The notes: generated by a model from the sequence alone, not told the origin. A DNA stretch of 64,000 bases from Halorubellus sp. JP-L1 (GCF_011440375.1 NZ_JAAOIR010000002.1:682001-746000); one strand, 5' to 3'. Positions 26,684 to 35,317 are shown, numbered from the stretch's first letter. A program made the numbers and translations.

Positions 26684-26781
26684 CCGCGACCGTCGCTGGC
26701 GGAACATTGGGAGGGGCGGGGGCGGGCAACGGAGAGGACGGACAGCGGTCGTGAGCGGCTTCGGCACGAGGGCGTCAAGTC

Positions 26782-26786
26782 TTTAA
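26782..26786 (+). promoter_or_regulatory. TATA box for archaeosortase A
   Basis: TCTTTAAC-type box centred about 26 nt before the ATG at 26810, consistent with a leaderless transcript separate from the J-domain gene. Confidence 0.5.
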
Positions 26787-26809
26787 CGCGACGCTACCTC
26801 CTTGCAGGT

Positions 26810-27757
26810 ATGTCGCTGCCGCTGTCCGTCGAGTCCGTCACCCTCGGCGGCGTCACCGTCGGGTCGGACCTCCTCGGATGGCTCGTCCTCGCCGCGTTCC
26901 TCCTCGGGGCCGTCCTCGACGTGACGGGCCGGGTGGACGTCGCCAGGCGCGCTTACGCCGGCGCGTGGGCGCTGTTCGCGGCGTTCTGGGCGGTCGTGTT
27001 CCCGCACTTCCTGTTCACGAAGGCCTCCGCCGTCGAGGGCGTGCTGGCGCTCGTCGCGGTCCCCGCCTGCCTGTACACGGGCTATCTGCTCTGGAACGGC
27101 CGGGATGGCTTGCACGTCCTCTCCCGGGCGGTCCTGTTGATGGGCGTCGTCTACTATCCGACGCAGGCGATTCCGTTCGTCCGCGAGTTCCTGATCGAAC
27201 TGGTCGCCGACCAGACGCACTGGGGCATCCAGTTGCTGGGGTACAGTCCCGAGTACACGACCGGCCCAGAGTACGGCTACCAGAACATGTTCGTGTTCAG
27301 CGAGTTCGCGACGTACATCGTGTACGCGTGCACGGGCATCGGGTCGATCGCGATATTCGGCGGCCTCATCGCCGCCGTGGACGCTCCGCTCCGCCGGAAG
27401 CTGAAGTCGTTCGCGCTCGCGATCGGCATCATCTGGGTGCTGAACCTCGTCCGGAACGTGTTCGTCGCGGTCGCCGCCGGCAAGGGCTGGTTCCAGCATC
27501 AGGCGGTACTGGACTTCGCGGCACTCGCCGGTATCGAGGCGTCGCACGCGTCGTTCTGGTTCGCGCACAACGTCCTCTCGCAGACGGCGTCGGTGTTCGC
27601 ACTCGTCGGCATCACGTGGATCGTCGTGCAGGAACTCCCCGAGATGCTCGGCGTCCTCGAGGAGGTCCTGTTCGTCGCGACCGGGAGCGAGTACGACCTC
27701 GAGAGCGCGCTCGACGTGGACGCGAACCCCGCGATGCGGGCCGACGGCGGGGAATGA
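26810..27757 (+). CDS. artA: Archaeosortase A
   Basis: A 315-residue membrane transpeptidase that cuts the C-terminal PGF-CTERM tripartite signal of surface glycoproteins and attaches lipid. Seven to eight helices are visible. The catalytic Cys sits in VYACTGIGSIAIFGG (Cys 174), the conserved Arg in LNLVRNVF (Arg 215), and the third conserved position in ASFWFAHNVL (His 253). Length and motif order match ArtA. Its stop TGA overlaps a 9-codon ORF leading to the next gene. Confidence 0.94.
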   Translation: MSLPLSVESVTLGGVTVGSDLLGWLVLAAFLLGAVLDVTGRVDVARRAYAGAWALFAAFWAVVFPHFLFTKASAVEGVLALVAVPACLYTGYLLWNGRDGLHVLSRAVLLMGVVYYPTQAIPFVREFLIELVADQTHWGIQLLGYSPEYTTGPEYGYQNMFVFSEFATYIVYACTGIGSIAIFGGLIAAVDAPLRRKLKSFALAIGIIWVLNLVRNVFVAVAAGKGWFQHQAVLDFAALAGIEASHASFWFAHNVLSQTASVFALVGITWIVVQELPEMLGVLEEVLFVATGSEYDLESALDVDANPAMRADGGE

Positions 27758-27783
27758 CGACGCTCCCCGCGCTCGTGCGATGA
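27754..27783 (+). CDS. Possible 9-codon bridging ORF between artA and phosphoesterase
   Basis: ATG 27754 overlaps the artA stop (ATGA), the ORF reads MTTLPALVR, and its own TGA overlaps the phosphoesterase ATG (ATGA). It could relay ribosomes by stop-start reinitiation. Too short for composition tests. Confidence 0.3.
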   Translation: MTTLPALVR

Positions 27784-28478
27784 TCGGTCGCGAGGACCTC
27801 GCGTTCCGCGACCGCGCGGTCTACCTCCCGTCGCTCGACGTGCTCGTGCTCTCGGACCTCCACGTCGGTCGGGCCGAGGCGAGCGACGTCGCGTTCCCCG
27901 TCGGCGAACGCGACCACCTCCACGGTCGCCTCGCGGCGCTTCTCGACGCGTTCGACCCGGAGACGGTCGTCTTCGCGGGCGACGTCCTCCACAGCTACGG
28001 GCACGTGCCGGTGGTCGCTCGCGACACGCTATCGGACCTCGTCGCGCTCGTCGACGACGCCGGTGCCGACCTCGTGGCGACGCCCGGGAACCACGACCCC
28101 CAACTGGCTGACGTCCTGGACGCGCCGACGCCTGCAGCGTACGCCGACGGGGACCTCGTGGTCTGTCACGGCCACGAGGAACCCGACGCGGAGGGTGGCC
28201 TGTACGTCGTCGGCCACGACCATCCGACCATCGACATCGAGGGCCAGCGACGCCCGGCGTACCTCTACGGCACGCGCTCGTTCCGAAACGGTGACGTCCT
28301 CGTGCTCCCGTCGTTCACCGAGCTGGCGGCCGGCGTCGAGGTGAACCGGATGCGGACGCGGGACTTCGCGTCGCCGCTGGTCACGGACGCGAACGCGCTC
28401 CGGCCCGTCGTGTACGACGCCGACGTCGACGAAGCGCTCTGGTTCCCGCCACTGGGCGACCTCCAAGCGTACCTCTGA
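27780..28478 (+). CDS. Metallophosphoesterase
   Basis: A 232-residue calcineurin-like phosphoesterase. Metal motifs in order are LSDLHVG (about 24-30), FAGDVLHSYG (61-70), GNHD (102-105), VCHGHE (130-135) and VGHDHPTI (146-153). It belongs to the archaeal group that is often linked to helicase or nucleic-acid genes; the substrate is not known. Likely co-transcribed with artA because only 22 nt separate them. Confidence 0.88.
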   Translation: MIGREDLAFRDRAVYLPSLDVLVLSDLHVGRAEASDVAFPVGERDHLHGRLAALLDAFDPETVVFAGDVLHSYGHVPVVARDTLSDLVALVDDAGADLVATPGNHDPQLADVLDAPTPAAYADGDLVVCHGHEEPDAEGGLYVVGHDHPTIDIEGQRRPAYLYGTRSFRNGDVLVLPSFTELAAGVEVNRMRTRDFASPLVTDANALRPVVYDADVDEALWFPPLGDLQAYL

Positions 28479-28513
28479 GCTGGACCTTTCGGGCGGGAGA
28501 CGCCCCGGACTCC

Positions 28514-29785
28514 TCAGCTATCGGCGGCGACGGCCTCGGCGGCGACGCGCCCGCTCTCGAGGGCGCCCTGGATGCTCGACCAGCGCGTGTAGTCGCCGGC
28601 GAGGTAGACGCGACCGTCGGGGTCGCGGACGCCCGGCAGCCCCTCCCTGAATCCGGGCGGCTGTGCGAACTGCGCGAACTCGATGCGATCGGCGCGACGC
28701 AGGTCGAGGCCGTCGACGCGTCGCTCCGGGTACCAGGCGGCGAGCGCGTCTCGAACCTCGTCGGCGAGTGCCGCGTCGGACGCGTCCTGCTCGCCGAGGA
28801 ACGTCGCGGACAGGACGTCCGCGTCCGAGTCCGCGGGCGCGTACTCGGGCGCGACCTCGGTGTGGTGGACGACCTGGTTCGGGCGGTCGTCCGCGGAATT
28901 CAGGAGGATGCGGCCCTTCGTCCCGAGTTCCAGGCCGTCCGGGGCGACGAACCACGAGGTGACGCAGGCCCTCCCCTCGGTCGGCGTGCTCGCGCCGGTG
29001 AGGTCGCGGGCGGTCCGCGGATCGGTGGCGACGACCACCGCGTCCGCGTCGACGGTCTCGCCGCCAACCTCGACGGTCGCGCCGTCGTCCTCGCCGGCGA
29101 CCGCATCGACGCGCTCGCCGGTCCGCACGTCCACGCCGGCCCCTCGTGCGCGCTCGCCGAGCTGGGCTGCGATGGCACCCATGCCGTCGGCGGGGACGGC
29201 GGTCCGGCCGCGAGCGAGCATCGCGAACGTGTACTCGAAGACGTGCGCGCTCGTCTCCAGGGACCTGTCGAGCGTGATGCCGCCGTAGAACGGCGCGGCG
29301 AAGTTCCGGACGAACTTCTCGGAGAACCCGCGCTCGTCGAGGAACGCCCGCGTCGACCGGTCGGGGCCGTCGAACAGCGTCGCCGGGTCCTCGCCCGCGA
29401 GCTCTCGACGGAGCGCGAGCGTGCGGAGCTTGTCCCCGAGAGTTACGTCCCGGTTCAGTGCCGACTCGACGATCGCCTCCGGGTCCCCCAGCGGGTCCGA
29501 GAGAACCGCTCGGTGGCCGTCGCGAGCGACGATCGCACCCGGCCGAAAGTCACGCAGGTCGAGCGCGCCCAGGTCGAGTTCTCGTCGAACCGCGGGGTAC
29601 GCGGTGAACAGCACCTGGAATCCGCGGTCGAACGTGAACCCGTCCTCGCGACGCGATCGGACGCGACCGCCGACCGCGTCGGATTCCTCGAACAACCGCA
29701 CGGTCGCGCCGCGTCCGGCGAGCCGACGTGCGGCGACGAGCCCCGCCAGCCCTCCCCCGACCACGACGACGTCCTCGTCGTTCAT
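28514..29785 (-). CDS. FAD-dependent amine oxidase/phytoene-desaturase-like protein
   Basis: A 423-residue flavoprotein. The dinucleotide-binding motif VVVVGGGLAGLVAARRLAGRG is at residues 5-25, followed by SDAVGGRVRS. The C-terminal FAD contact reads RVYLAGDYTRWSSIQGALESGR (near 392-413). Resembles protoporphyrinogen oxidase and carotenoid desaturases; the substrate cannot be told. ATG 29785 is chosen over an upstream in-frame start because GCGTTATGCC lies 27 nt away. Confidence 0.87.
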   Translation of the reverse strand: MNDEDVVVVGGGLAGLVAARRLAGRGATVRLFEESDAVGGRVRSRREDGFTFDRGFQVLFTAYPAVRRELDLGALDLRDFRPGAIVARDGHRAVLSDPLGDPEAIVESALNRDVTLGDKLRTLALRRELAGEDPATLFDGPDRSTRAFLDERGFSEKFVRNFAAPFYGGITLDRSLETSAHVFEYTFAMLARGRTAVPADGMGAIAAQLGERARGAGVDVRTGERVDAVAGEDDGATVEVGGETVDADAVVVATDPRTARDLTGASTPTEGRACVTSWFVAPDGLELGTKGRILLNSADDRPNQVVHHTEVAPEYAPADSDADVLSATFLGEQDASDAALADEVRDALAAWYPERRVDGLDLRRADRIEFAQFAQPPGFREGLPGVRDPDGRVYLAGDYTRWSSIQGALESGRVAAEAVAADS

Positions 29786-29817
29786 GCGCCGCCATACGGC
29801 CACCGACGGCATAACGC

Positions 29818-29893
29818 CCCGGGAAACGAATCACCAGCACTCGGCCCGGGAAACGAATCACCCGCAACTGCGCCGGGAATCGAGTCACCCGCG
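29818..29893. repeat. Three tandem 27-bp repeats between divergent genes
   Basis: Copies of GGGAAACGAATCAC begin at 29821 and 29848, with a variant (GGGAATCGAGTCAC) at 29875, an exact 27-nt period. They lie between the FAD protein and threonine synthase, upstream of both starts, so could affect either promoter. Confidence 0.8.
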
Positions 29894-29932
29894 ATGGACA
29901 GGGATTAGTCCCGGCCCGTCCAAGCGCCGCGC

Positions 29933-31126
29933 ATGGACACCACGGACGCCTTCGTCGGCCTCGAGTGCGTCGACTGCGGCGAGCGGTTCGACGCCGACGC
30001 CGCCACGCATCAGTGCCCGGATTGCGACGGCATCCTCGACCCCGCGTACGACTACGACGCCGTCGACCTCACGCGCGAGGACCTCCGTGAACGACCGTTC
30101 GACTCGATGTGGCGCTACGAGGAACTGCTCCCGTTCCCGCGCGAGACAGCGGTGTCGATGCACGAGGGCGCGACGCCGCTCGTCGACTGCCCGACGCTCG
30201 CGGCCGAACTCGGCGTCGAGCGCGTGCTCATCAAGGACGAGGGCCAGAACCCGACGGGGACGTTCAAGGACCGCGGGCAGTCCCCTGCGATCACTGCCGC
30301 CGTCCAGCACGGCGCGACCGACGTCGCGCTCGCCTCGGCGGGGAACGCCGGCCAGGCCGCGAGCGCGTACGCGGGTCGCGCCGGCCTGGACTCGCACGTC
30401 TTCCTCCCCGCCAGGTCTGGGTTCACGAACAAGGCGATGGTGAACGTCCACGGCGGCGACATGACCGTCGTCGGCGGCCGCATCGGCGACGCCGGCGAGG
30501 CGTACGCGGACGCGATCGCCGACCACGACGACTGGTACTCCGTGAAGACGTTCGTCACGCCGTACCGCCACGAGGGCAAGAAGACGATGTACTGCGAGAT
30601 CGCCGAACAGCTCGACTTCGAGGCCCCGGACCACGTCGTCTACCCGACCGGCGGCGGTGTCGGCCTCGTCGGCATGCACAAGGCCGCTCGCGAGTTCCGC
30701 GACCTCGACCTCCTCGACGGCGAGACAGCGTTCCACGCGGCACAGGCCGAGGGCTGCGCGCCCATCGTGAAGGCGTTCGAGGACGGCGCGGACCGCCACG
30801 AGCCCTGGGACGTCCCCGACACCATCTGCGGCGGCATCGAGATCCCGGACCCGGGCGCGAGCCACCTCATCCTCGACGCGATCCGCGAGTCCGGCGGACG
30901 CGCGGTCGCGACGAGCGACGACGAGATCCTCGACGCCGCCGTCACCGTCGCCCAGGAGGAGGGCGTCGAGATGGCGCCGACGTGCGCCGCCGCCGCCTCG
31001 GGCGCGTGGGCGCTCGCCCAGGACGACGCGTTCGACGCGGACGACACCGTCGTCATCGTCAACACCGGAACCGGGAACAAGGAGGCGGACGTCCTCCGCA
31101 GTCACCTGATGGGCAAAGGAATCTGA
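29933..31126 (+). CDS. thrC: Threonine synthase
   Basis: A 397-residue PLP enzyme converting O-phosphohomoserine to threonine. An N-terminal zinc-ribbon-like part has Cys 12, 15, 28 and 31. The PLP lysine lies in NPTGTFKDRG (Lys 112), the phosphate loop is TGGGVGLVGM (about 241-250) and SAGNAGQAASAYA is the substrate-binding loop. Length matches short archaeal threonine synthases. It stands alone, and a regulator converges from downstream. Confidence 0.93.
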   Translation: MDTTDAFVGLECVDCGERFDADAATHQCPDCDGILDPAYDYDAVDLTREDLRERPFDSMWRYEELLPFPRETAVSMHEGATPLVDCPTLAAELGVERVLIKDEGQNPTGTFKDRGQSPAITAAVQHGATDVALASAGNAGQAASAYAGRAGLDSHVFLPARSGFTNKAMVNVHGGDMTVVGGRIGDAGEAYADAIADHDDWYSVKTFVTPYRHEGKKTMYCEIAEQLDFEAPDHVVYPTGGGVGLVGMHKAAREFRDLDLLDGETAFHAAQAEGCAPIVKAFEDGADRHEPWDVPDTICGGIEIPDPGASHLILDAIRESGGRAVATSDDEILDAAVTVAQEEGVEMAPTCAAAASGAWALAQDDAFDADDTVVIVNTGTGNKEADVLRSHLMGKGI

Positions 31127-31165
31127 ACGCGAGACGAGAAGCGCCCGCTACGATTCGGTAGTCGG

Positions 31166-31543
31166 TCAGTCCGCGAACGTTGGGATCTGTGCGGGCTCGC
31201 TGGCAGTGCTCTCGGCGTGCACTTCGACGCTCGCGCCCGCACCCACCGAGATGGTGAGGTCGGCGGTTCCCGGCACGTACTCGCGTTCGTGCGATCCGGA
31301 CGCGGCGAGCCTGAGGCGCTCGTCGAGGAGTGCGGCGTCCGTGAGCGTGTCCACCTTCCGGTACGTCGTCGACAGCGGGAGGTCGCAGCGCTCGGCGAGT
31401 TCGCTCGCGGACAGCGCCTCCTCGGATACTGCCTCGACGATGGTGCGACAGTCGTCGTCCTGGAGCGCCGTCAGAAGCGCGTCCTCGTCGACCTCGGTCG
31501 TACCGTCGATACCTGCCGTCTCGGGAGCGTTGGGTGCGGACAT
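31166..31543 (-). CDS. Winged-helix (ArsR-like) regulator
   Basis: A 125-residue DNA-binding protein. The HTH core is DEDALLTALQDDDCRTIVEAVSEEALSASELAERCDLPLSTTYRKVDTLTDAALLDE (about 20-75), followed by a beta extension, probably a dimerisation part. No ligand residues are obvious. ATG 31543 has AGGTGAG upstream. It shares an AT-rich promoter with the bat-type regulator on the other strand. Confidence 0.82.
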   Translation of the reverse strand: MSAPNAPETAGIDGTTEVDEDALLTALQDDDCRTIVEAVSEEALSASELAERCDLPLSTTYRKVDTLTDAALLDERLRLAASGSHEREYVPGTADLTISVGAGASVEVHAESTASEPAQIPTFAD

Positions 31544-31609
31544 GGCGTCGTTCTCACCTGTACCTACTGGCGGGAGCCTCACGTCTTCACACCCATCAAA
31601 AGAGGGGTG

Positions 31610-31617
31610 TTTAAATA
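31610..31617. promoter_or_regulatory. Shared TATA element of two divergent regulators
   Basis: TTTAAATA, whose palindromic core TTTAAA can be read both ways. To the right, a start near 31637 would give a 25-nt leader to the bat-type gene. To the left, a start near 31587 would give a leader of about 44 nt to the ArsR-like gene. Confidence 0.45.
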
Positions 31618-31661
31618 CTAGTGGGGAAGGGATTACGTGATCCGGCCCCGACGGTCCGAGC

Positions 31662-32369
31662 ATGACCGACGGCATCCGCGCCGAGATCCGCGTCGACGGT
31701 CCGACCGGCTGTCCGGTCACGCACGTCGTCGACCGAACCGGCATCGCCGCCACGGACGTCCGCCGCGCCGTCTCCACCGACGGCCGGTGCGTCACCGAGG
31801 AGTTCCTGCTCGCCGACCCGCTCGGCATCGACCTGGCGGAGACCGGCCTCGAGGACCAGGAGACCGGCGCCAGCGAGGAGATCGGCGCCAGCGAGGAGAG
31901 CGACGTCGAGTTCCAGCGCGTCTTCGACTACGGCGACCACGTCACGTACCGCTTCGAGCGCGATCGCGACGTCGCCTGCCCGTGCGAGACCGTCGAGGCC
32001 CACGGCAGCCCCGTCACCGACGTCGACGTCCGCGACGACGGCGTTCACGTCGCCTTCCACGTCGCCGACATGGCCGCACTCCAGGCGCTCGTCGCCGACC
32101 TCCGGGACGCCTTCCCGTCGCTCGACGTCAAACGCCTCCTGCGCTCGGAGGGCGAACCCGGCACGCACACGCTCGTGTTCGTCGACCGCGGTCGCCTCAC
32201 CGCCCGCCAGCTCGAAGTCCTCGAGACCGCCCACGACATGGGGTACTTCTCGCACCCGAAGGGCGCGAACGCCGGCGAGGTCGCCGAGGCCCTCTCGATC
32301 ACGCGCGCGACGTTCAGTGAGCACCTCGCGGCCGCCCAGTCGAAGCTCCTCGACGCCATCCTCGACTGA
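31662..32369 (+). CDS. Bat-type HTH regulator with Cys-containing sensor domain
   Basis: A 235-residue regulator. The C-terminal HTH_10 (bat) domain (about 175-230) shows LTARQLEVLETAHDMGYFSHPKGANAGEVAEALSITRATFSEHLAAAQSKLLD. The N-terminal domain (1-150) has two Cys patches, TGCPVTHV near 16-22 and ACPCETVE near 106-113, together with His, which could bind metal or sense redox state. The target genes are unknown. Confidence 0.87.
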   Translation: MTDGIRAEIRVDGPTGCPVTHVVDRTGIAATDVRRAVSTDGRCVTEEFLLADPLGIDLAETGLEDQETGASEEIGASEESDVEFQRVFDYGDHVTYRFERDRDVACPCETVEAHGSPVTDVDVRDDGVHVAFHVADMAALQALVADLRDAFPSLDVKRLLRSEGEPGTHTLVFVDRGRLTARQLEVLETAHDMGYFSHPKGANAGEVAEALSITRATFSEHLAAAQSKLLDAILD

Positions 32370-32459
32370 CCGGCCAGCGGCCCGGGCGGACCGCCCTCGC
32401 GCTCTCGGCGCCGATGCGTCCCGCGGGTTTTACGTGCGGCAGGGCCAGAGTACGTCTCA

Positions 32460-32936
32460 ATGGCCGACGTCCGTAGCGTCTCGCTGACGGCGACAGAGAT
32501 CGAGGGGTTCCTCGGCGACGGAGGTACCGGCGTCCTCGCGGTCGCGCGCGACGACGAACCGTACGCGTTCCCGGTCTCGTACGGGTTCGACGCCGACGAC
32601 GGCGAGTTCTATCTGCGTCTCGGGTACGACGACGACAGCGCGAAGGCGGCGTTCGTCGACGAACCCTGTCCCGCACAGCTCGTCGTCTACGAGGAAGCGA
32701 CTGACGGCGACGGGTCGCTAGACATCAAGAGCGTCGTCGCGACCGGCGACCTCGTCCGGATTCCGAAGGACGAACTCACGCCCGAGGACGTCGAGCGGCT
32801 CGGGAAGGCGCGGACGCCCGAGTTCGAGGTGTGGGAGCAGGCCAAGGCAGACATCGAGTTCACCGTGAACAAGCTCGTCCCGGAGTCGATCACGGGCCGT
32901 CGGAACGTCTCCGAGCGAGCGGACAGCAGCGTCTAG
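32460..32936 (+). CDS. Pyridoxamine 5'-phosphate oxidase family protein
   Basis: A 158-residue split-barrel flavin-binding protein. GGTGVLAVARDDEPYAFPVSYGFDADDGEFYLRLG (about 20-55) is the cofactor-binding core, and VVATGDLVRIP near 91-101 is another family element. It is found in haloarchaea as a general stress or nitroreductase-like protein; the substrate is unassigned. GGTTTTACG 27 nt upstream fits a leaderless start. Confidence 0.87.
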   Translation: MADVRSVSLTATEIEGFLGDGGTGVLAVARDDEPYAFPVSYGFDADDGEFYLRLGYDDDSAKAAFVDEPCPAQLVVYEEATDGDGSLDIKSVVATGDLVRIPKDELTPEDVERLGKARTPEFEVWEQAKADIEFTVNKLVPESITGRRNVSERADSSV

Positions 32937-32969
32937 AAGGGACGACGACGGGGCGGGGTCGGAATCCAG

Positions 32970-33116
32970 TTACTGCGCTCGGAACGCGTCGTCGGGGGCT
33001 GGCGTCCCGCAGACGACGCAGCCGTGAGCCTGGATGGCCTCCTTCATCGACTCGTTGACGTCGATGGATTCGGCGCACTCCGGGCACTCGAACCGGAACT
33101 CGACTGTCTGACTCAT
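32970..33116 (-). CDS. Small zinc-ribbon protein (DUF7560-like)
   Basis: A 48-residue protein with two knuckles, CPEC (11-14) and CVVC (33-36), flanked by an acidic helix NESMKEAIQAHG. Ends in an alanine- and acid-rich tail. Very common, uncharacterised haloarchaeal micro-protein, likely zinc-binding and possibly a regulator or partner of nucleic-acid enzymes. ATG 33116 follows AAGGTAGGTA, and a TTTATTTGG box lies about 30 nt upstream. Confidence 0.78.
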   Translation of the reverse strand: MSQTVEFRFECPECAESIDVNESMKEAIQAHGCVVCGTPAPDDAFRAQ

Positions 33117-33208
33117 CTCGTCTGTACCTACCTTGCCACGGCCAAATAAAGGACACTCCTCGTTTGCCGTTCGGTGAGAACGCCCGACAGGGGTCTTCTG
33201 GCCGGCAC

Positions 33209-33931
33209 TCAGTTCGTCCCGATCGGTTCCCCGTCTCGGGTTTTCGCGGCCTCGGAGTCGTGCACGACGACGTCCTCGTCGGGCGCGTCGACGCGCTCGT
33301 AGTTGTCGCGGACGCCGATCGCTTCCTCGAGCTCGCGGACGGCGCGCTCCTTGAGTGCGTCGGCGAGTTCCTCGGCGTGCTCGCGGTCGATGTCGCGACC
33401 GAGGCCCTCGCACTCGTGCGCGCGAACCATCCCGGCCTCGTCGACGGCCTCGCCCATCGGTTGACTGGTGCCGCCGAGCGCGACGCTGAACGGGTACGTC
33501 TCGCAGATGAGCGGCCGGTCGTCGTGGACGGTGCACGCGCCGGTGCCGTCCGCGGCCTCCTCGTAGAACGTGCAGTTCCCGCACGCGTCCGTCTGGAGCG
33601 CCCACTCGAACGTCTCCCCGGTCTGGGTCCCGTCGGCGTCCGTCTCCAGCCCGTATGGCATCGGGCGGGCAACGTCGCGCCAGTCGTACTTTTCACCGTC
33701 GTCGCCGTCGTGGTCATCGCCGTCCGCGTTCGCGGCTTGCAGCGTCCGGACCTCGTCCGGGAACACCGTCGCCGTATGCGGGTCGTCGGCCTCACTCTTG
33801 CAGCACGCGCCACAGCGCGTGCACTCGAACCCGATCGTCTCGATGGCGTCGGCGAGCGCGCTCGCGTCGAGGTCGCGGGCGCGGGCGAGTTCCGTCTCGA
33901 GGGAGTCCACGTCGTCGTCGTGGGGGCGCAC
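33209..33931 (-). CDS. YkgJ-family cysteine cluster protein
   Basis: A 240-residue protein with the Fe-S or zinc cysteine cluster. Motifs are FECTRCGACCKS (about 35-46), then DACGNCTFYEEAADGTGACTVHDDRPLICETYPF with the C-x2-C, C-x-VH, C pattern. The middle is acidic low complexity. Function is unknown; relatives occur near flagellar and radical enzymes. GTG 33931 is chosen; an in-frame TTG at 33937 is possible. Confidence 0.85.
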   Translation of the reverse strand: MRPHDDDVDSLETELARARDLDASALADAIETIGFECTRCGACCKSEADDPHTATVFPDEVRTLQAANADGDDHDGDDGEKYDWRDVARPMPYGLETDADGTQTGETFEWALQTDACGNCTFYEEAADGTGACTVHDDRPLICETYPFSVALGGTSQPMGEAVDEAGMVRAHECEGLGRDIDREHAEELADALKERAVRELEEAIGVRDNYERVDAPDEDVVVHDSEAAKTRDGEPIGTN

Positions 33932-34127
33932 GGACAAAAGGCGCTCGTCGCGCGGTCGCGATGGCCGAGGCTCGGGAGGGTCGGTGGCGAACAGGCGGAC
34001 CGCCGCGCGCGGGTCGAAGTGACCGTCACCGGGTGGGTGGTCTACGCTCCCGTCGAGGCCGCACCCGGGGCGTCTTCACGTCACGCTCCGCGGTTGCCGC
34101 GCCCTCCGGTTTGAACGTTCGGCGCGC

Positions 34128-34895
34128 TCAGGCGACCGGGTGGACGCGGCCGTCCTGCCAGCGGACGCGGCCCTCGTGGACGAGCTTCTGGACGTGGGCG
34201 TGCACGGTCGCTTCGGCGAGGTCGCGGACGCCAGCGAGGTCCTTGTCGTAGGCCGCGTCGGTGACGGCGGCGACGGTGTCCGCGCCGTCGCGGACGGCGG
34301 CGAGTACGCGACGTTCCCGGTCGAGGCGGTGCGCGAGCAGGCGCTCGCACGCCTCGCGCGGCGACTCGATAGCGGGCCCGTGACCGGGGTGGAGGACGGA
34401 CGGCGATTGCGCGTGGAGGCGACGGAGCGACGTGAGGTACGCGCGCAGGTCGCCCTCGGGGTGGCCGACGACGACGCTCCCCTCTGCGACGGCGAGGTCG
34501 CCGCAGAGGACGGCGTCGTCGGCGCGGAACGCGAGGTGGTCGACGGCGTGCCCGGGCGTCTCGATGGCCGTGAGGCCGGCGACGTCGTCGCCATCGCGGA
34601 GCTCCCGGTCGGGGACGACGCCGGTCGCCGACTCGAACGGGCGAGTGCGGCCGTAGCGCGCCCACGTCGTCGCGTGGCAGGCGTCGGCGTAGTGCGCGAG
34701 CGCGCCGACGTGGTCGGGGTGGGTGTGCGTCGCGACGACGTGCTCGACGCCGCGGTCGGCGACGGCGTCGTCGAGCGCGTCCGAGCGGGCGGCGGGGTCG
34801 ACGAGGACGGCCGGGTCCTGGCCGACGACGTACGCGTTCGTCGCCCCGGTCGGTGCTCGCGTCGGCACGTCGACGCTGACGCGCGTGACTTTCAT
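34128..34895 (-). CDS. MBL-fold metallo-hydrolase (LACTB2/glyoxalase II-like)
   Basis: A 255-residue hydrolase. The zinc motif THTHPDHVG lies at 56-64, the downstream His in TPGHAVDHLAF (113-123), the Asp in VLCGDLAV (128-135) and the last His in LHPGHGP (169-175). The C-terminus from about 200 is a winged-helix-like tail (VAAVTDAAYDKDLAGVRDLAEATVHAHVQKLVHEGRV), typical of LACTB2 relatives. Substrate unknown. A CGTTTTTCG box supports a leaderless start. Confidence 0.87.
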   Translation of the reverse strand: MKVTRVSVDVPTRAPTGATNAYVVGQDPAVLVDPAARSDALDDAVADRGVEHVVATHTHPDHVGALAHYADACHATTWARYGRTRPFESATGVVPDRELRDGDDVAGLTAIETPGHAVDHLAFRADDAVLCGDLAVAEGSVVVGHPEGDLRAYLTSLRRLHAQSPSVLHPGHGPAIESPREACERLLAHRLDRERRVLAAVRDGADTVAAVTDAAYDKDLAGVRDLAEATVHAHVQKLVHEGRVRWQDGRVHPVA

Positions 34896-35038
34896 GTCTC
34901 AGCGTTGGGAGAGGGCGGCGAAAAACGATGTCGGTCGCCTCGACGCGGCCGCACTCGATCCGTCGACTGTCGAGTCGTCGTCGAGCGAGCGCTGTCGGTG
35001 GCTGTGGCGGGTCGAGAAGGGTCGCTACCGGACGGCGG

Positions 35039-35317
35039 TCAGACGTTGAGGTAGTAGACCTGCTTCCGGGCGTCCTGGAACGAGTACCGGGAGTTCACGA
35101 GTTCCTCGTCCTCGAGGCGGTTGAGGGCGTAGCGGACGGTACGGTCGGGGAGCAGCGATTCCTCGGCGAGCTGGCCCTGGGAGAGCGGGGATTCCCCTTC
35201 GAGGACCTTCGACACGAGCTTCGCGCTCGGGGGGAGTTCGCGGAGGCGGTCGCGGTATTCGCCGTCGGAGAGTACGTCGTCGTTGTTGGCACGCTCGTCT
35301 GCGGTACTCATGCTCAT
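35039..35317 (-). CDS. MarR-type winged-helix regulator
   Basis: A 92-residue DNA-binding protein. ELPPSAKLVSKVLEGESPLSQGQLAEESLLPDRTVRYALNRLEDEELVNSRYSFQDARKQVYYLN forms a complete winged helix. It is a conserved haloarchaeal single-domain regulator. ATG 35317 lies 28 nt from CTTTAAC (35341-35347) and is preferred; ATG 35311 is two codons shorter. Confidence 0.85.
   Translation of the reverse strand: MSMSTADERANNDDVLSDGEYRDRLRELPPSAKLVSKVLEGESPLSQGQLAEESLLPDRTVRYALNRLEDEELVNSRYSFQDARKQVYYLNV

Noticed and set aside
33932-34127. Gene between the cysteine-cluster and MBL genes
   Set aside because: Plus-strand ATG at 33961 gives an Arg-rich frame running into antisense of the MBL gene; nothing credible is seen.
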